Of a stretch of 64,000 bases of DNA, positions 21,687 to 34,099 are shown one piece after another. How positions within the stretch are numbered: position 1 is the first letter of the stretch; every line of letters begins with the position of its first letter. This DNA comes from Hypericum androsaemum (lineage: Eukaryota; Streptophyta; Magnoliopsida; Malpighiales; Hypericaceae): contig OZ023181.1 of the NCBI GenBank assembly GCA_963995505.1, positions 24,300,366-24,364,365 of the forward strand, in the 5' to 3' direction. The notes below the pieces were generated by a model. It made no database searches. It saw nothing but the letters and a program-made list of their open reading frames with translations, and was not told the DNA's origin. Position numbers and translations under genes: made by a program.

Positions 21687-22687
21687 CTAAGCATAGCAAT
21701 CACTCGCAACCTCGCTAGAGAGAGATTCCTCCAACAACCTAAATTCATACAAAGGAAAGTCAACAAAAAACCCATCATCGGGCATCTCCAAGTAGTTACA
21801 AGGACTACCATAGTTGATAATACTATTAGGGTCACCACCATCGCTTGGCACCGGCAAGTGATTGCAATTATTCTCGTGATCAACACTATTTATGGCCTTA
21901 TGATCATGATCATCAGACGAAGTAAACTCCTTGCAATAGGCCTCCTCCAAGCCGATTGATTGCTCCGGCCACTCTACCGGATGCGAATTTTGTTGTTGAT
22001 GATGATGACAGTGATGATCTTGGTTATTATTATTGTTATTGCTATTACTGTTGACTCCAAAGAGAGAGATCATGTTGGTTGATCCGCGACGACTTTGGAC
22101 CTTCCCAAGCTTGAAGTTCAAGTTAACTGGACCGTTGGGTGATATTTTAGGGCATCCGGTGAATTTTTGCACCACTGCTCTAAAATTGTTGGGGTTGGCA
22201 TTTAGATGGGTCGTAGGTGTTTTCTTGGAAGCTCTAGACCTTCTCCTTGTAATTGGCTTTGAGAAGGTATGTGTCCTCACTAGTTTGCCGCTTGGAGACA
22301 CAACTCTTCGTGATGGTGGTGAAGTTGTAGTAGTAGTACTACTGTTGCTTGGGCTACCTGTAAGAATAGAGAGGTCAGAGGCGATATAATCGATTTGTTC
22401 TAATATCATGAGTGAGATGAGAATCGTATAACAACGATAAGATCCGATTGAATAAACAGAGCAGTCAAAAATCATGACAAAATTATTGATAAGATCACAT
22501 GGACCGACTCACTTGGATATAATTAAACATGGGTTGTGCAACAAAAATAGACAACAAGATGGACTCGCTATAACAAATTCGAGAATACCGAGGAATTCGA
22601 ATTTCACGTACCTTGCCCATGATGAAATGATTGTTCATAAACTTGCAACCACTCCATGTTAGCACCGAATAGAGTAGTGTCTCCCAT
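21687..22687 (-). CDS. VQ-motif protein (plant-specific WRKY/MAPK-interacting regulator)
   Basis: Two exons on the minus strand, 22687-22612 and 22357-21687, join across a GT-AG intron of 254 bases into 248 residues. The VQ signature FRAVVQKFTG is at residues 84-93, preceded by a basic stretch (TRRRSRASKK). The centre is rich in Asn, His and Gln and the C-terminus is acidic. VQ proteins usually act in the nucleus by binding WRKY factors or being MAP-kinase targets in defence and jasmonate signalling. The N-terminal EWLQVYEQSF with the VQ context resembles the VQ22/JAV1 group, but the subgroup is not proven. An alternative unspliced start exists at ATG 22475, giving 262 residues; the spliced model has a better N-terminus and donor (CAAG|GTACGT). 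Confidence 0.9.
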
Positions 22688-22802
22688 GTTGGCTATTTTG
22701 GGTCTCTCTCTCTCTCCCTATCTATTTGGTTTTCTGTCTGAATTATTACCTCCAAGATTTTGTCATGGTGGATTACGGAAAGAACCAAACTACCACAACT
22801 CG

Positions 22803-22810
22803 TATATATA
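22803..22810 (-). promoter_or_regulatory. TATA box of the VQ gene
   Basis: TATATATA about 115 bases upstream of the ATG at 22687, followed on the minus strand by a GA/CT-rich leader at about 22695-22718. Confidence 0.5.
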
Positions 22811-23644
22811 GTGTGGTGACGAGAAGGTTCGGTCAAACTAAAACAGCTTAAGCTTGACTTTCCTTCCTTCCAAACAAAATAGCTTCACTGTTCCTTTACT
22901 CTTATTAATTACTTTTATATGCATATAAGATGATCTTGGGAGGTGGGAGTGATGTTTCCTAGAAGTAAGATGTAGATGATTATCAAATTAATATTGATCG
23001 AGATTTTATAGCAATGTTTTCAAAATTGCAGTCTAACCTGCGTCTCGATTGGTCAAACGTTATCCGAGATCATTCTCTAGTCATTTTTGACTAATAATCA
23101 GAGAGCGGTTCAACCGCTCAAAAACTCGTCAGACTGTCTGATCGAACACCTCCGAGTGAATCGGTTCTTCCAAAACAAAATAAAAATAGACGACAAAAAA
23201 TAACAAAATATAAAACGACCAAACATATATAAACAGAAAAACTAACAAAAGTTACAAACGGCCTAATCTTCTTCGAGTTTCTACCCATCAAAACTAAAAT
23301 CCTCATTCTTAACCTAATTTGTCCACGACTGAAGTCATATCAGTGTCTCACGCCGCTCGACTTATTAAATTAATGTGCTACACTTATAAAGATTTTGTTT
23401 AGATATGTTGTAGAGAAAAGTTGGTAAATATGTGGAAAAAGTAAACGAACGAAGGAGAAATAGGGAAATGGAGAAGAAGATGGAAATGGCGGAGAGAAGG
23501 TTTCGACGGTTATTTTTGGGTAAGTGAAAAACCACTATTATAATTCCAGAGAGTTCCTCTCCTTTACAAAGTAACTACCCAGCTATATTTATACTAAGGA
23601 GTACAAGTGTCCAGTTAGATGAGTGAGATGGCATCCTCTTATTG

Positions 23645-26600
23645 TTACTGCGTGGCATTTTCTTGAGTGGAATCTAATTCCTCTGTAATTACAATATTGC
23701 CACTATGCTCAGTCTTCAACACCCTCCCGCAAGTTGGAGAATGGATATCAATCATTCCCAACTTGGAGATCAAGAACTGATGGCGTCGAGAGGTCAAACC
23801 TTTGGTAAGAATGTCTGCAACCTGATAGTCAGTGGGAACGTGAAATAAGTGGACCAAACCCTGCTGTACTTTTTCACGAATGAGATGGCAATCTAACTCA
23901 ATGTACTTTGTCCGTTCGTGAAAGACGGGATTCTCAGCGATAGCAATAGCAGACGTGTTGTCACAGTAAACAAGGGATGGGCCAGCCGGAGGAAAATGCA
24001 GATCAGTGAGTAAGTATTTGAGCCATTGTAATTCGCGGGCCAAGGAAGCAAGGGCACGGTACTCTGCTTCTGAAGAAGAACATGAAACAGTAGGTTATTT
24101 TTTGGACTTCTAACTAACCAAAGACTCACCAAGGAAACTGTCCACCCTGTAACAGATCTGCCAGTGTTCAAATATTTCCCCCAATTGCTGTCACTAAAAG
24201 CCTTGAGCTGCAGAGATGATTGGCTGGAAAAGAAGATACCTAGACCCGGAGTGCCTTTCAAATACCTGAGAACGCGATAAGCAGCTCTCATGTGATTGTG
24301 AGTGGGTCTAGAATTGTACTGAGACAACTGTTGAACAGCAAAACTAATATCAGGTCTAGTGTTAGTCAAGTAGAGAAGTTTTCCAACGAGTCTTCGATAT
24401 GTGGAAGATATAATGGGATGACCAGAATCAAGAGGAGGTTTATCCAACCTATCTGCAAAATTGTCAGCTTCTGCAGTTTTTGAAACTGCCGCCGAATTTA
24501 AACTTGCAGAATCATTAACAGAATGGTCAGGCTCGAAGACACAAGCATCCAGCAGAGGACTATCGTTGGCAGAAAGCTGGCATGATGCATCAATGGGTGT
24601 GCAAACTGGTTTGCAACCTAAATAACCTGTCTCTTTAAGAAGCTCAAGTGTATATTTCAACTGACATAAATGCAAACCTGTATCTCGGCGGGCAACTTCC
24701 AGACTGAGAAAGTATTTAAGAGAACCAAGATCCTTGAGTTTCAAATAGCCACTAAGAGCCTATTGAACAGATGCTATGGCAGCCTGAGTTTGACCTGTGA
24801 GGACAATATCATCTACGTAGACTAGTAGAGCAACAAATGCACCAGACTGATCAACCATGGTAAACAAAGAATAGTCACTTGCAGACTGGACAAAACCCAT
24901 GGTCAGGAGTAAAGAAGTCAGTTTGGCAAACTATTACCTACTAGCCTACTTGAGACCATACAAGGATTTGCATAAGAGACAGACCTTGCCCTCATCAGAT
25001 GCAACAATAGACAAGCCAGGTGGAGCCTCCATGTACACCTCTTCAGCCAAATCACCATTAAGAAATGCATTGTTGACGTCTAACTGATGCAAGTGCCAGC
25101 CCTGTTGAACTGCAATAGCTAACAGCAATCGAACAGTAATTAATTTGGCAACAGGATTAAAAGTATCAAGAAAATCAATACCAAATGCTTGAGTATAGCC
25201 TTTGGCAACCAATCGAGCCTTGTAATATTCAATAGAATCATCAGATTTGTACTTGACTTTGTAAATCCACTTGCATCCAATAGGAATCTTGCCAGGCGGC
25301 AAAGAGACAAGATCCCATGTGTGATTAAGGGCCAGAGCAGCTAACTCCTCAGTCATGGCCTTCCTCCAACAATCCTCTTTAACAGCTTCCTTATACTTAG
25401 TGAGTTCGACTACGGAAGCTATGGCTATACTATACACTCTATGGGAAGCACTTAAATGGTCAAAAGAAAGATAATTAGTAATAGGATATGGAGTGGAACA
25501 ACGAGGAGACACATGAGACATAACAGAACTACTAGATTGAGGAAAAAGAGCAGATATATACTGTTGTAAGTGAGCTGGTGGTCTCGTGCAACGTGTAGAA
25601 CATCTGACTGGTACAGAGGGAGCAGCAGGGGAAGGTGGAGATGTTGTATTTGGGTTAGGACTAAAGAAATCAGGTTGGGAAGGCAAATGAGTAGGTGGAG
25701 CAAGTGGTGTAGAGGAAACAAAGTCTGAAGGATCAGAAAAAGAGGCTGGCATGGGAAGGCAATCTTGATCTGTGGAGAAAAGTTGAAACTCTGAGTTCTG
25801 AGAGTGGTCTGCAACACCAAAAGGATAGATGTCCTCATAGAATATGACGTCACGAGAGATCAGAACCTGATGGTTGTGTAAATCATAAACTTTGTAGCCT
25901 TTGACTCCAAGGAGAAATCCCAGAAACACACATTGTTTACTTCGTGGATCAAACTTGGATCTCCCTGGACGAAGATTGGAGGCATAACAGAGACATCCAA
26001 AGATCTTGAGGTCACTAAGAACAGGTGGTTTTCCAAAAAGAAGCTCATATAGTATTTTGTGGCGAAGGATTGGAATTAGTGTTCTATTTATAAGGTAAGC
26101 AGCATGAAGAACTGCATCACTCCAAAAAACTAGGGGCAAATTAGCATGAAATATGATGGTACGAGCAATGTTCAAAATGTGTTGATATTTTCTTTCCACC
26201 CTCCCATTTTGTTGAGGTGTCATGACACAAGAAGTTTCATGGAGAATACCCGTGCTAGAGTAAAAATCTGTCATCATAAACTCTCTCCCACCATCAGACC
26301 TGATCACTTTGATCTTTGTGTGGGACTGAGTCAAAACCATTTGATAAAATTCCACAATACACTGTCGGACCTCTGCTTTATTATGCAGCAAACAAATCCA
26401 CAAAGCACGAGAGTAATCATCCACAATAGTCAAAAAATATGTATAACCATCATGAGAAGGTAGTCTATTCTTGCCCCAAATATCCATGTGGACTACATCA
26501 AACATACTATCAGCTCGAGAATCACTAACAGGGAAAGGTAATCGTTTTTGCTTTGCTAAATTGCAGGGCTCACAGTGAGTAAGGAAACATGTAGTTATTC

Positions 26601-28357
26601 TGGAGTCTAAGATTTTGAAAAAGAAAAGTTTATGAGGTGGTACATGACTAAGGAGGCAATGCCAAAGATCAATTTGCTTGGTTACAAGATTTATATTGGT
26701 TTGGGTTGCTGCTCCATGTACAGGCTACAAGAAGTAGAGACCACCACGCTCTTCAGCCTTGCCAACCACCTTCGAAAGGGTAAGGTCCTGAATATGACAA
26801 TGATCCTTAGTGAAAGACATGGAATAGGAAGGATACTTGAGAAGTTTAGACAAAGACACAAGATTGATCTGGAATTCTGGGATAAAAAGAACCTGATGAA
26901 GTACTAAAGCACCTAGCTGAACATCTCCAATATTAGTCACAGAGATTTGTTGACCATTAGGAAGACAAACAAACATATTTGGTGAAGGACGTAAGGTAAT
27001 GAAGTGATCTAAGGAGCAAGAAATATGGTCCGTCGCTCCAGAATCTATGAGTCAACTAGTATGAGACAAAAAAGAATTAACTAAAGGATAGACATGAATG
27101 TGGTTACCAGACTTGTGTTGAGGAGGAAGACTAGATGTGGTTAGAGGAGACAAGTTTGGAGGAGGAAGTCATAGTGGAGTTGTAGAAGAGGATTGTTGAA
27201 CCAAACCCATGACATCAGTGTACTGCTGGTGTGTAAGGTTCAACTTAAACAGTTCATGTGACAAATCCAACACTCTTGATGTACCAGGATTGTAACTAGT
27301 TGGTCCATTGCCCACCTGACGCACTGATGCTGAATCAACACCAAAATTGCTCGGATAAGTAGCAGGGAAACCAACTTGATTCAAAGAACTGTAGTTAGAA
27401 CCAGAAGGAGGTCTATTCATGCCAGGATAGAAGCCCCGTGGTCTATAACCAGGAGGATATCCATACTTCTTAAAGCACTTATCCACAATGTGACCTAGGC
27501 CTCCACAATATGTGCATTGAGGTTTCTTATTTCCTCCGTTCCAAGTTCGTCTGTTGCCTTGATAACCTTGTGCAGCCAAAACTGGACTCGAAGAAACAGA
27601 TTACTGGGGTATAGGCTGCTGAGATGTAGTTGCCATAATCGGATGCAAAATGTGTATCTCATGTTCCCCAGCAAGAGATAGAACACGATTGATTGAAGGC
27701 AAAGGGTCCAGCGTTAATATTTGTGATCTAAGTCCATTGTAGTTATCATTCAATCCTCGCAAAAAATGCATTACTTTATCTCCTTCAAGATAACTTCTCA
27801 TTGCCACAGCCACAACACAATTATCACCACAGAGACCTACATTGATTCTGTCAACACATTTACAACTAGGCACAACTCTCAATTGCAGCAACTGATCCCA
27901 TAAAATCTAAAAATTCGTGTAGTAATCGTTCACACTTAACGCACCTTGCCTCAGATTGTAGATATGTTCCTGAAGAGATACTATTTGCATAGATTCACCT
28001 CTTCTGAAACGTTCTTTCAGATTCTTCCACAGCGCAGTCGCCGACTCAAACCAGAGGACGCTCTGTGAGATAGTAGGCTCAACGGAACGACAGATCCAGC
28101 TAATCACCATAGTATTGCATCTGTCCTAATTAGAATGCCTAGGATCATCAATCGCAGGTCGGGGAATAACCGTCTATGAACCCTAGCTTATTCTTCGAGC
28201 AGAGCGCCAGTTGAATAGATCGACTCCAGGAGTGGTAATTTTTGCCATTTAAGAGAGGCGTAACAAGAATCACTGCCGGTGACTCATTCGTGGCCAAGAA
28301 CAAAGGATCTGATTCGGAAACCGCTCTAGGAAGAGACACAGGTGTTGTATTCGCCAT
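23645..28357 (-). pseudogene. Copia gag-pol polyprotein, multiply interrupted
   Basis: On the minus strand from ATG 28357: a Retrotran_gag_3-like N-terminus (NGKNYHSWSRSIQLAL), further gag to about 27600, zinc knuckle CTYCGGLGHIVDKC, protease DSGATDH (about 27020-27045), integrase (HMDIWG, DDYSRALW), reverse transcriptase (GCKWIYKVK and YVDD near 24815), and RNase H (FSDSNWGKY, LTNTRPDISFAV) ending about 23645. At least six stops or frame changes break it, near 28145, 27900, 27598, 27052-27054, 24760 and 24040. It cannot make a full polyprotein. Confidence 0.9.
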
Positions 28358-28442
28358 TGACGAAGAAGAAATAGCTCAAAATAGCTCAAACAATAAGAGG
28401 ATGAAGATAAACTGAGGATCTTTAGGCAAAACACACGCCTAA

Positions 28443-28456
28443 AGGCTCTGATATCA
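28443..28456 (-). other. tRNA-Met primer-binding site of the minus-strand Copia element
   Basis: Reads TGATATCAGAGCC on the minus strand, next to the LTR; one base differs from the usual TGGTATCAGAGC. Confidence 0.8.
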
Positions 28457-28911
28457 TGTGGAAAAAGTAAATGAACGAATGAGAAACATGGAAATGGAGA
28501 AGAAGATGGAAATGGCGGAGAGAAGGTTTTGACGGTTATTTTTGGGTAAGTGAAAAATCACGATTATAATTCCAGAGAGTTCCTCTCCTTTACAAAGTAA
28601 CTACCCAGCTATATTTATACTAAGGAGTACAAGTGTCCAGTTAGATGAGTGAGCTGGCATTCTCTTATTGTTACTGCGTAGCATTTTCTTGAGTAGAATG
28701 TAATTATAATATTGCCACTATGCTCAGTCTTCAACATATTTAAATTTATTTGGTATTTTGTTATTTTTTTTGCTAAATTGAACTTATTTAATAATTATTT
28801 GAGTAAAAAGAAAAAGTAAAAATTTTTGGTCTGATTGGGTCGACTGCATGAACCAAAAATTGAAGATTTTTAGATTGCCTTGAGGTTTGGATTTAATAAC
28901 ATTGTTTCAGG

Positions 28912-29720
28912 CAAGGTTGTTAGGATCTAGAGTTAACTACTGGGATCTTAGAATTTTACGATTCACCATGGGCAAAACAAGTCAGAGCCTCTACAAGATC
29001 TGGAGTCGAGCGGGATCTGTGGGATCTGAGTAATAACTCCTAAGATCCTGAGATCTACGAGTTAACTCTTAAGATTATGAGATCCGAGTTGGAGCGATGG
29101 ATGTTTCTCAACGCTTCCAGGGGAGAGAGAAGGATAAGAGGTTATCCTTCGTTTAATATTTTAATAATATATGTTATTCGGATAACTATACTTTTTTACT
29201 ATATAGGCCAAAACACAAAAATCTACTGTACTTTGTTTAATATTTTTTAATAACATTTATTATTCGGATAACTATTGATGTACTAAAATGCTTAAAATGA
29301 CATGATTGTTGTTGAGCTCAGAAATTAATAATCAAATTTACATTAATTAATATCTCTGAGATTAATAATTTTAGAGTTATTGAAATCTATATTTTTATCC
29401 TACCAATTTTTTACCACTTATTTCTTTTACATCAATTTTGATGTTTATTTTATTTTGTTTATTGCTCGTCAATCACATTATGTAATCTATAGATACGTAG
29501 TGGATTACCATTAAAAATGTATTGAACTGATGTTATTGTGTATAAATTTATGGAAAAAAAATTGGTCATTAGTGAAAAGTTTATGAAAAGATTATTAATC
29601 TTAATTATTTCTATAATTTTATCTATTTGGTGGATCTTACGATTCATATTACGATTTTACGATCTACGCTTTTTCTATGCTCGAACGATCTTTAGTGAAA
29701 TCCCAATTTTGACAACCTTG
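28912..29720. mobile_element. Non-autonomous hAT-like element
   Basis: Ends CAAGGTTGT and ACAACCTTG are inverted, a form seen in plant hAT elements. Flanking 8-mers GTTTCAGG (28904-28911) and GTTTCGGA (29721-29728) match at 6 of 8 positions, the expected hAT duplication length with decay. Inside, variants of GGATCTTAGAATTTTACGATT and GATCC/GAGATCT motifs repeat at both ends. No transposase. Confidence 0.65.
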
Positions 29721-29728
29721 GTTTCGGA

Positions 29729-30472
29729 GACTTGACTCAACTTTTGGGCTTACACTATACGTATATATTTATTAATTTAACTTTTTACGAAACTACCTGT
29801 AACTTGCGATATTATATAATATTAGTAAGTAAATAATCTATATAACTATCAACCAATCCTCGACCGATTTCTTGCGTGACAAGTTTCTGTTGGTATTTAT
29901 GGCATTTTTCTTAGTGAAAATTGCGTATTAGTCTAACCGTGCAAATCGTTTACAAATTTAAAGAGATCCAGAATTTAAATCCTAACATGTATAATTATAA
30001 TGTATAATTATAATGTATAATTTACGGTTATGAAAAACTGTGTATTAGTCGAATCGCTTGAAGTCATCCTCTTAATTAATTGCCGCTACCTACGAGATAA
30101 TGACCACCCAGAATAAAAAAAAAATTAGCGATTAACTAACTTGGTGGATTGGTATGTAATGGACGTGATCCATCGACGCAAATGCAGCAGCCCCATTGAA
30201 TCTTACATGTGGTTGCGAAAACGAATAATACAGAGCCGATTATTTTTAGTGATACTCATAATAATATTTATTTTATTTATAAACTCAAGAGTTTAAGATA
30301 TCCATAAATTTTATTGCTTGAACTCAGTTTTTCCGAAAATATTTTATATAAACTTTTAGATAGGTTAAGAATAAGAAATTAATTATACGATCCTTGTAAT
30401 TTATGTCCATCCCTCCTGTGATGTCTGCTTGGCCCAGTCTACGCCCATTAATTAATTATGGCTTTTGCTTTC
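29729..30472. other. Intergenic AT-rich DNA
   Basis: No gene seen. A 13-bp unit TGTATAATTATAA is repeated about three times at 29987-30020. Confidence 0.5.
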
Positions 30473-30487
30473 AACAGTTGTCGACCT

Positions 30488-31048
30488 TTTTTTTAATAAG
30501 TAAATATGCATTAATAAAGGAACGAAATAAAACAGTACAACAAGCAACCAAAAACTAGAAGAGATGGTAATTAGAGTGGAAAGACCCAATCTCCTTTCCA
30601 GTGGTGGCTCCTAGTGCAAGAAACTTTGCCTTACCGAACAAACTCGCTATTTGCAAATAAGTTTAATATATCTGAACCCAAAATTATCGAATCTTGAAAG
30701 AGTCCGAGAAGAGCTCAAATTCCTGGTTGTCCCTATTTTTAAAAGTTTTTGACCAAAGGAGCTACTCGCGAGTACGGTAGTAGATAGAATGTTTGACAAG
30801 TTTACGATCGCATTGCTTCTCGTCGAAAATTACTTAGTTCCGATAATTCCAAATGATAGAACCAAATAACGTGTACCAAACATTCCCAGACATACCATCA
30901 TTAGACAATCCACTCCAATTCGATAATGCGGATTCAATAGAAAAAAACTCACACCAAGCAATTCCAATACACTTAACAAAATGATCCCAAATCAGTTTTG
31001 AGAAGGAGCACAAAAGAAGCAGCTGTGTGGCGGTCTCATCTTCATCCA
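30488..31048 (-). mobile_element. 5'-truncated LINE with 15-bp target duplication
   Basis: Flanked by a perfect 15-bp repeat AACAGTTGTCGACCT (30473-30487 and 31049-31063). The plus-strand left end is poly-T, i.e. a poly-A tail on the minus strand. At its truncated 5' end the minus strand reads through a zf-RVT-like domain, the zinc-binding C-terminus of plant non-LTR reverse transcriptases: ATQLLLLCSFSKLIWDH, then WSGL and VWYTLFGSIIWNYRN (about 31048-30834). All three features are hallmarks of target-primed reverse transcription. Confidence 0.88.
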
Positions 31049-31063
31049 AACAGTTGTCGACCT

Positions 31064-31950
31064 AGCGACGGTAAAAAGAAGGTGGCGGCTGAAATACATT
31101 TTTGTTTGGCTTTTGCTTCCTCTTCCCATAATCAGCGGCTCTTTGGACGGACACCCATAATTAAACTAAGGGAAAAAGCTATTTTTAGAAGAAAAAAGAA
31201 AGTTATTGGATTGCATCGATTATTGTTCAAACAATAAATTTATAACAAATTATACTTATAAAATTCGTTGTACGCGTTCATAAATAGAAACAACTTTCCT
31301 CTTGTAAGATATTGTAGCTTCACTTTGCATCTTGTTCATAAATGAAACAATGGGTTGTAAAATGATAATGAGGTTCACTCACTTTGATACTATATTTTAG
31401 TCATCATGTTTAATCTCAAATTTGACGATTATTAATAAGTATAATTATAATTATTTCAATTAAAATTTTCATTGTGCTGTATTCTTTGTGACATAACATA
31501 TTATCATGTACATACGGCATATACCTATAGTCGACACCAGAAATACACATCGGTCTTTGTAAACTCAGATATCATAGTCTCTAGGTCTTATTTTAGGAGG
31601 TAATTTTTTCATAATATTTTTTTAACGATTGTGATACTTAAATTTAAGATTTTTTAAATGTATATAAATCTCTTAGGATTTAAACAAATTTATATTATTA
31701 AATGGTCTTAAATTAAGTACACGTTTCCACACCAATGCACACTTGCCAGCCCTCAAAGGGCATAGCTTGCACGAGCAAGTCCCACAGAATCGTGTAGGTT
31801 TGACCAAAAGTATATCACATCCTACCGTTGAATTCCACGCCTTGGGACCTTGGAATGATAGAGCACTTGCGGTGCTCAATTTTGACGGGCTACATGTTAG
31901 ATGCCTTAGTAAACGAAGTTACGGTGACTTTATTTGAATAACTATTGGAG
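31064..31950. other. Intergenic DNA, no gene seen
   Basis: AT-rich; a 64-codon frame at 31743-31937 has gene-like base composition but no recognisable domain. Confidence 0.45.
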
Positions 31951-32352
31951 TAGGGATGGCAAAAAATTTAGGCCCCGCAAGCCAGATTCTTACTCTATAC
32001 TCGAATCGTTACAGACTTGGCGTTTGTTGGTCTAAGGTAGAGTGAATATATGAGTCGACTTTTAAATTAGGGTATGGGTTTAGTCCGTCTCGATAGGATC
32101 TGGAGACGGATCCAGAGTAGTCGTCTCAAGGTCGGCCTAACGGAGAAGGGAAAAAAGTGCTAGATTATGAGCTACGGACTAAGGAAAAGAAAAGATAAGA
32201 TAAGTAACAATTGTTGTTGTTGTGTTGTGGATGTTTTCTCCTTTGCCCATGCCCTCTTTATATAGACGTCTTCATCCTAGCGTCGGCCTCTTGAATAGGA
32301 AAAAATTAAATTAGGTCGTTTCCAACTCAACCCGGCCTTGTATAGGAAAATC

Positions 32353-32515
32353 TTAACTGAGACCGCTTTCAATATAGGAACGAGACCGTCTTTCCCACGA
32401 GACCGCCTTGCATATAAGACCGCCTTCCATATGAGACCGTCTTTCCTACAAGACCGCCTTTGCTACGAGACTGCCTTCCATATGTGACCTCCTTTCAATA
32501 CAAGAAAGAGACCGC
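32353..32515. repeat. Degenerate GAGACCGCCTT repeats
   Basis: Six or seven imperfect units near GAGACCGCCTTCCATAT, spaced about 20-27 bases. Confidence 0.7.
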
Positions 32516-33099
32516 GTCTTCAAAATAGGAATGCCAAGGCCGTGGTGAATAAGCATCCCCAGGCCAAAACAAGAACATCCCAAATAATGGAAGATCCGGC
32601 TCAACTTAGAAAAATCTCAAGGCCATGACTGCATATCAAAAAATCTAGCCTCAATATAGGAAACTTCGTTTGGGCCTCACGTAAGAGAAGACAAAGTCAC
32701 TTATTAACCAAAATGCAAGACCACTTCTTGAGTACATGCTCACATAGACGCCCTGGCATAATTTTTTACGCCCTGGAGGAATTCGTGGACGCCTTGGCAT
32801 CATGCTCCTCCATAAATGTCCTCACGTGAAGCCCTCGACACCCTTGCCGTGGTCACATGTACCAATCCATTTTGAAAAAGAATGCCCTTCTTGCACCTAG
32901 AACGACCATGAATCACATCATACCAACTCCGAGCTTGTGGTCCAAAGTTAACACCAATTCACCAAGGATGGGTATGGTTGTCTTAGTGCCCACCATATGT
33001 TTGTGAAAACTTCGAAGCTCTTTTCTCCTGACCCCCACCGTATAGGACGTCCATGTGACGGACGTCGTACGAAAATCGTTCGTGCAACGGTCGTCCGTG

Positions 33100-33265
33100 A
33101 TGCAGGGACATGGACATGGACATGGTCTAGACGCTTTTGGTGAGGCGACGTTAACATGGCCCAAATACCTTTGGCGAGGCGACGTCGACATGATCCAGAC
33201 ACTCATAACGAGATGACGTGGACATGGTCCAGATGCCCTTGGTGAGGCAACGTAGACATGCACCT
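33100..33265. repeat. Degenerate 40-50-bp repeats
   Basis: About four imperfect copies built on GACATGG(A/T)C(C/T)AGA(C/T)GC and TGG(T/C)GAGGC(G/A)ACGT. Confidence 0.65.
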
Positions 33266-34099
33266 TGATCTAGGCCTCTCCTTTAAGGACATGAGACCCT
33301 TCATAAACTTTGTGATAGGCGTCGCCCCTACGGGCATAGACTTGGAACTAAATCTCGCCTTCATCGGCGTGGACCTCATGCTCAGCGTCACCTCCTTAGA
33401 TATGAAATATTTGTACTCCAACATATCTAAATAAAACTAGACTCAAATCTTACCTATAGACCAAAATCTAGGGTAGGGTAAGGATATTTATCAAGAATTT
33501 AAAAAAAATACAGTTTGACCGATTTGATTACGAACCGGATTGTTTAGACTTTAGCATACATGATTTGAGTGTTAAACCAGTAATCTTGCGAACCACCCAA
33601 GATTCTATCGGACCAGGTGGTTCACTCTCATTTTTTCGGCCAGACCGAGCAGTTCATTTAGAATTGAAAAAAAATTCCAAAATCCTCACAACTTCCCTAA
33701 TTTTGCCCAATTTTTTCTAATTTTTCCTATTGGTTAGATTCTGGAACCTATATTTATATTATTTACCTATATTATTTATATATATTTTTTAAAAATATTA
33801 TTAAAAAATATGGTCCGACCAAGAGGTTCCTGTGTCATTTTTTAAAACCTTAGTATTTATTTTATATTTTGTATTAAAATTTCAATATTATTTTTTAAGT
33901 TAATGAATCCATGGGTATGATATGGATCTTGAATTCGACCATAAGAACCCTAAAGATTTAAGACTAAGATTGTTACATAAAAAATATGTATGGTCTAGGA
34001 TAAGATTTAGGTTCTACCTCTAAATCTATAATCTATGTTCTCATTTTAGATCTTATGGACTCTTAATCTATTATACCCATTGCCACTCATATATCGGAG

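Larger units (their letters stand above)
23431..28736 (-). mobile_element. Copia LTR retrotransposon, minus strand, decayed
   Basis: LTRs lie at 23431-23721 and 28457-28736 (read on the minus strand they start TGTTGAAGAC and end TTTTTCCACA). They are highly similar apart from scattered substitutions and an 11-bp indel. The 5' LTR on the right is followed by a primer-binding site at 28443-28456 (TGATATCAGAGCC on the minus strand) and the 3' LTR on the left is preceded by a purine tract (CTTGCGGGAGGG). The 5-bp flanks AAATA and TATTT do not match, so no target duplication is seen. Confidence 0.9.
31951..34091. mobile_element. Large non-autonomous hAT-like element with internal degenerate repeats
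   Basis: The ends are TAGGGATGGCAA and, inverted, TATGAGTGGCAA, the TAGGG.TGGCAA type of plant hAT termini. The 8-mers TATTGGAG (31943-31950) and TATCGGAG (34092-34099) match at 7 of 8. The interior holds degenerate repeats: GAGACCG(C/T)CTTnC units at about 32353-32515 and GACATGGnCCAGACnCnTTTGGTGAGGCGACG-like units of about 45 bases at about 33100-33265. No transposase is recognisable. The right portion, about 33500-33860, may be a further nested insertion. Confidence 0.6.

Noticed and set aside
22033..22389. 118-codon plus-strand frame opposite the VQ gene
   Set aside because: It is the complement of the VQ coding exon and has no independent support.
23010..28903. Possible older element split by the minus-strand Copia (CAATGTTTTCAAAA at left, AATAACATTG at right)
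   Set aside because: Similarity of the two ends is short and the flanking 8-mers do not match.
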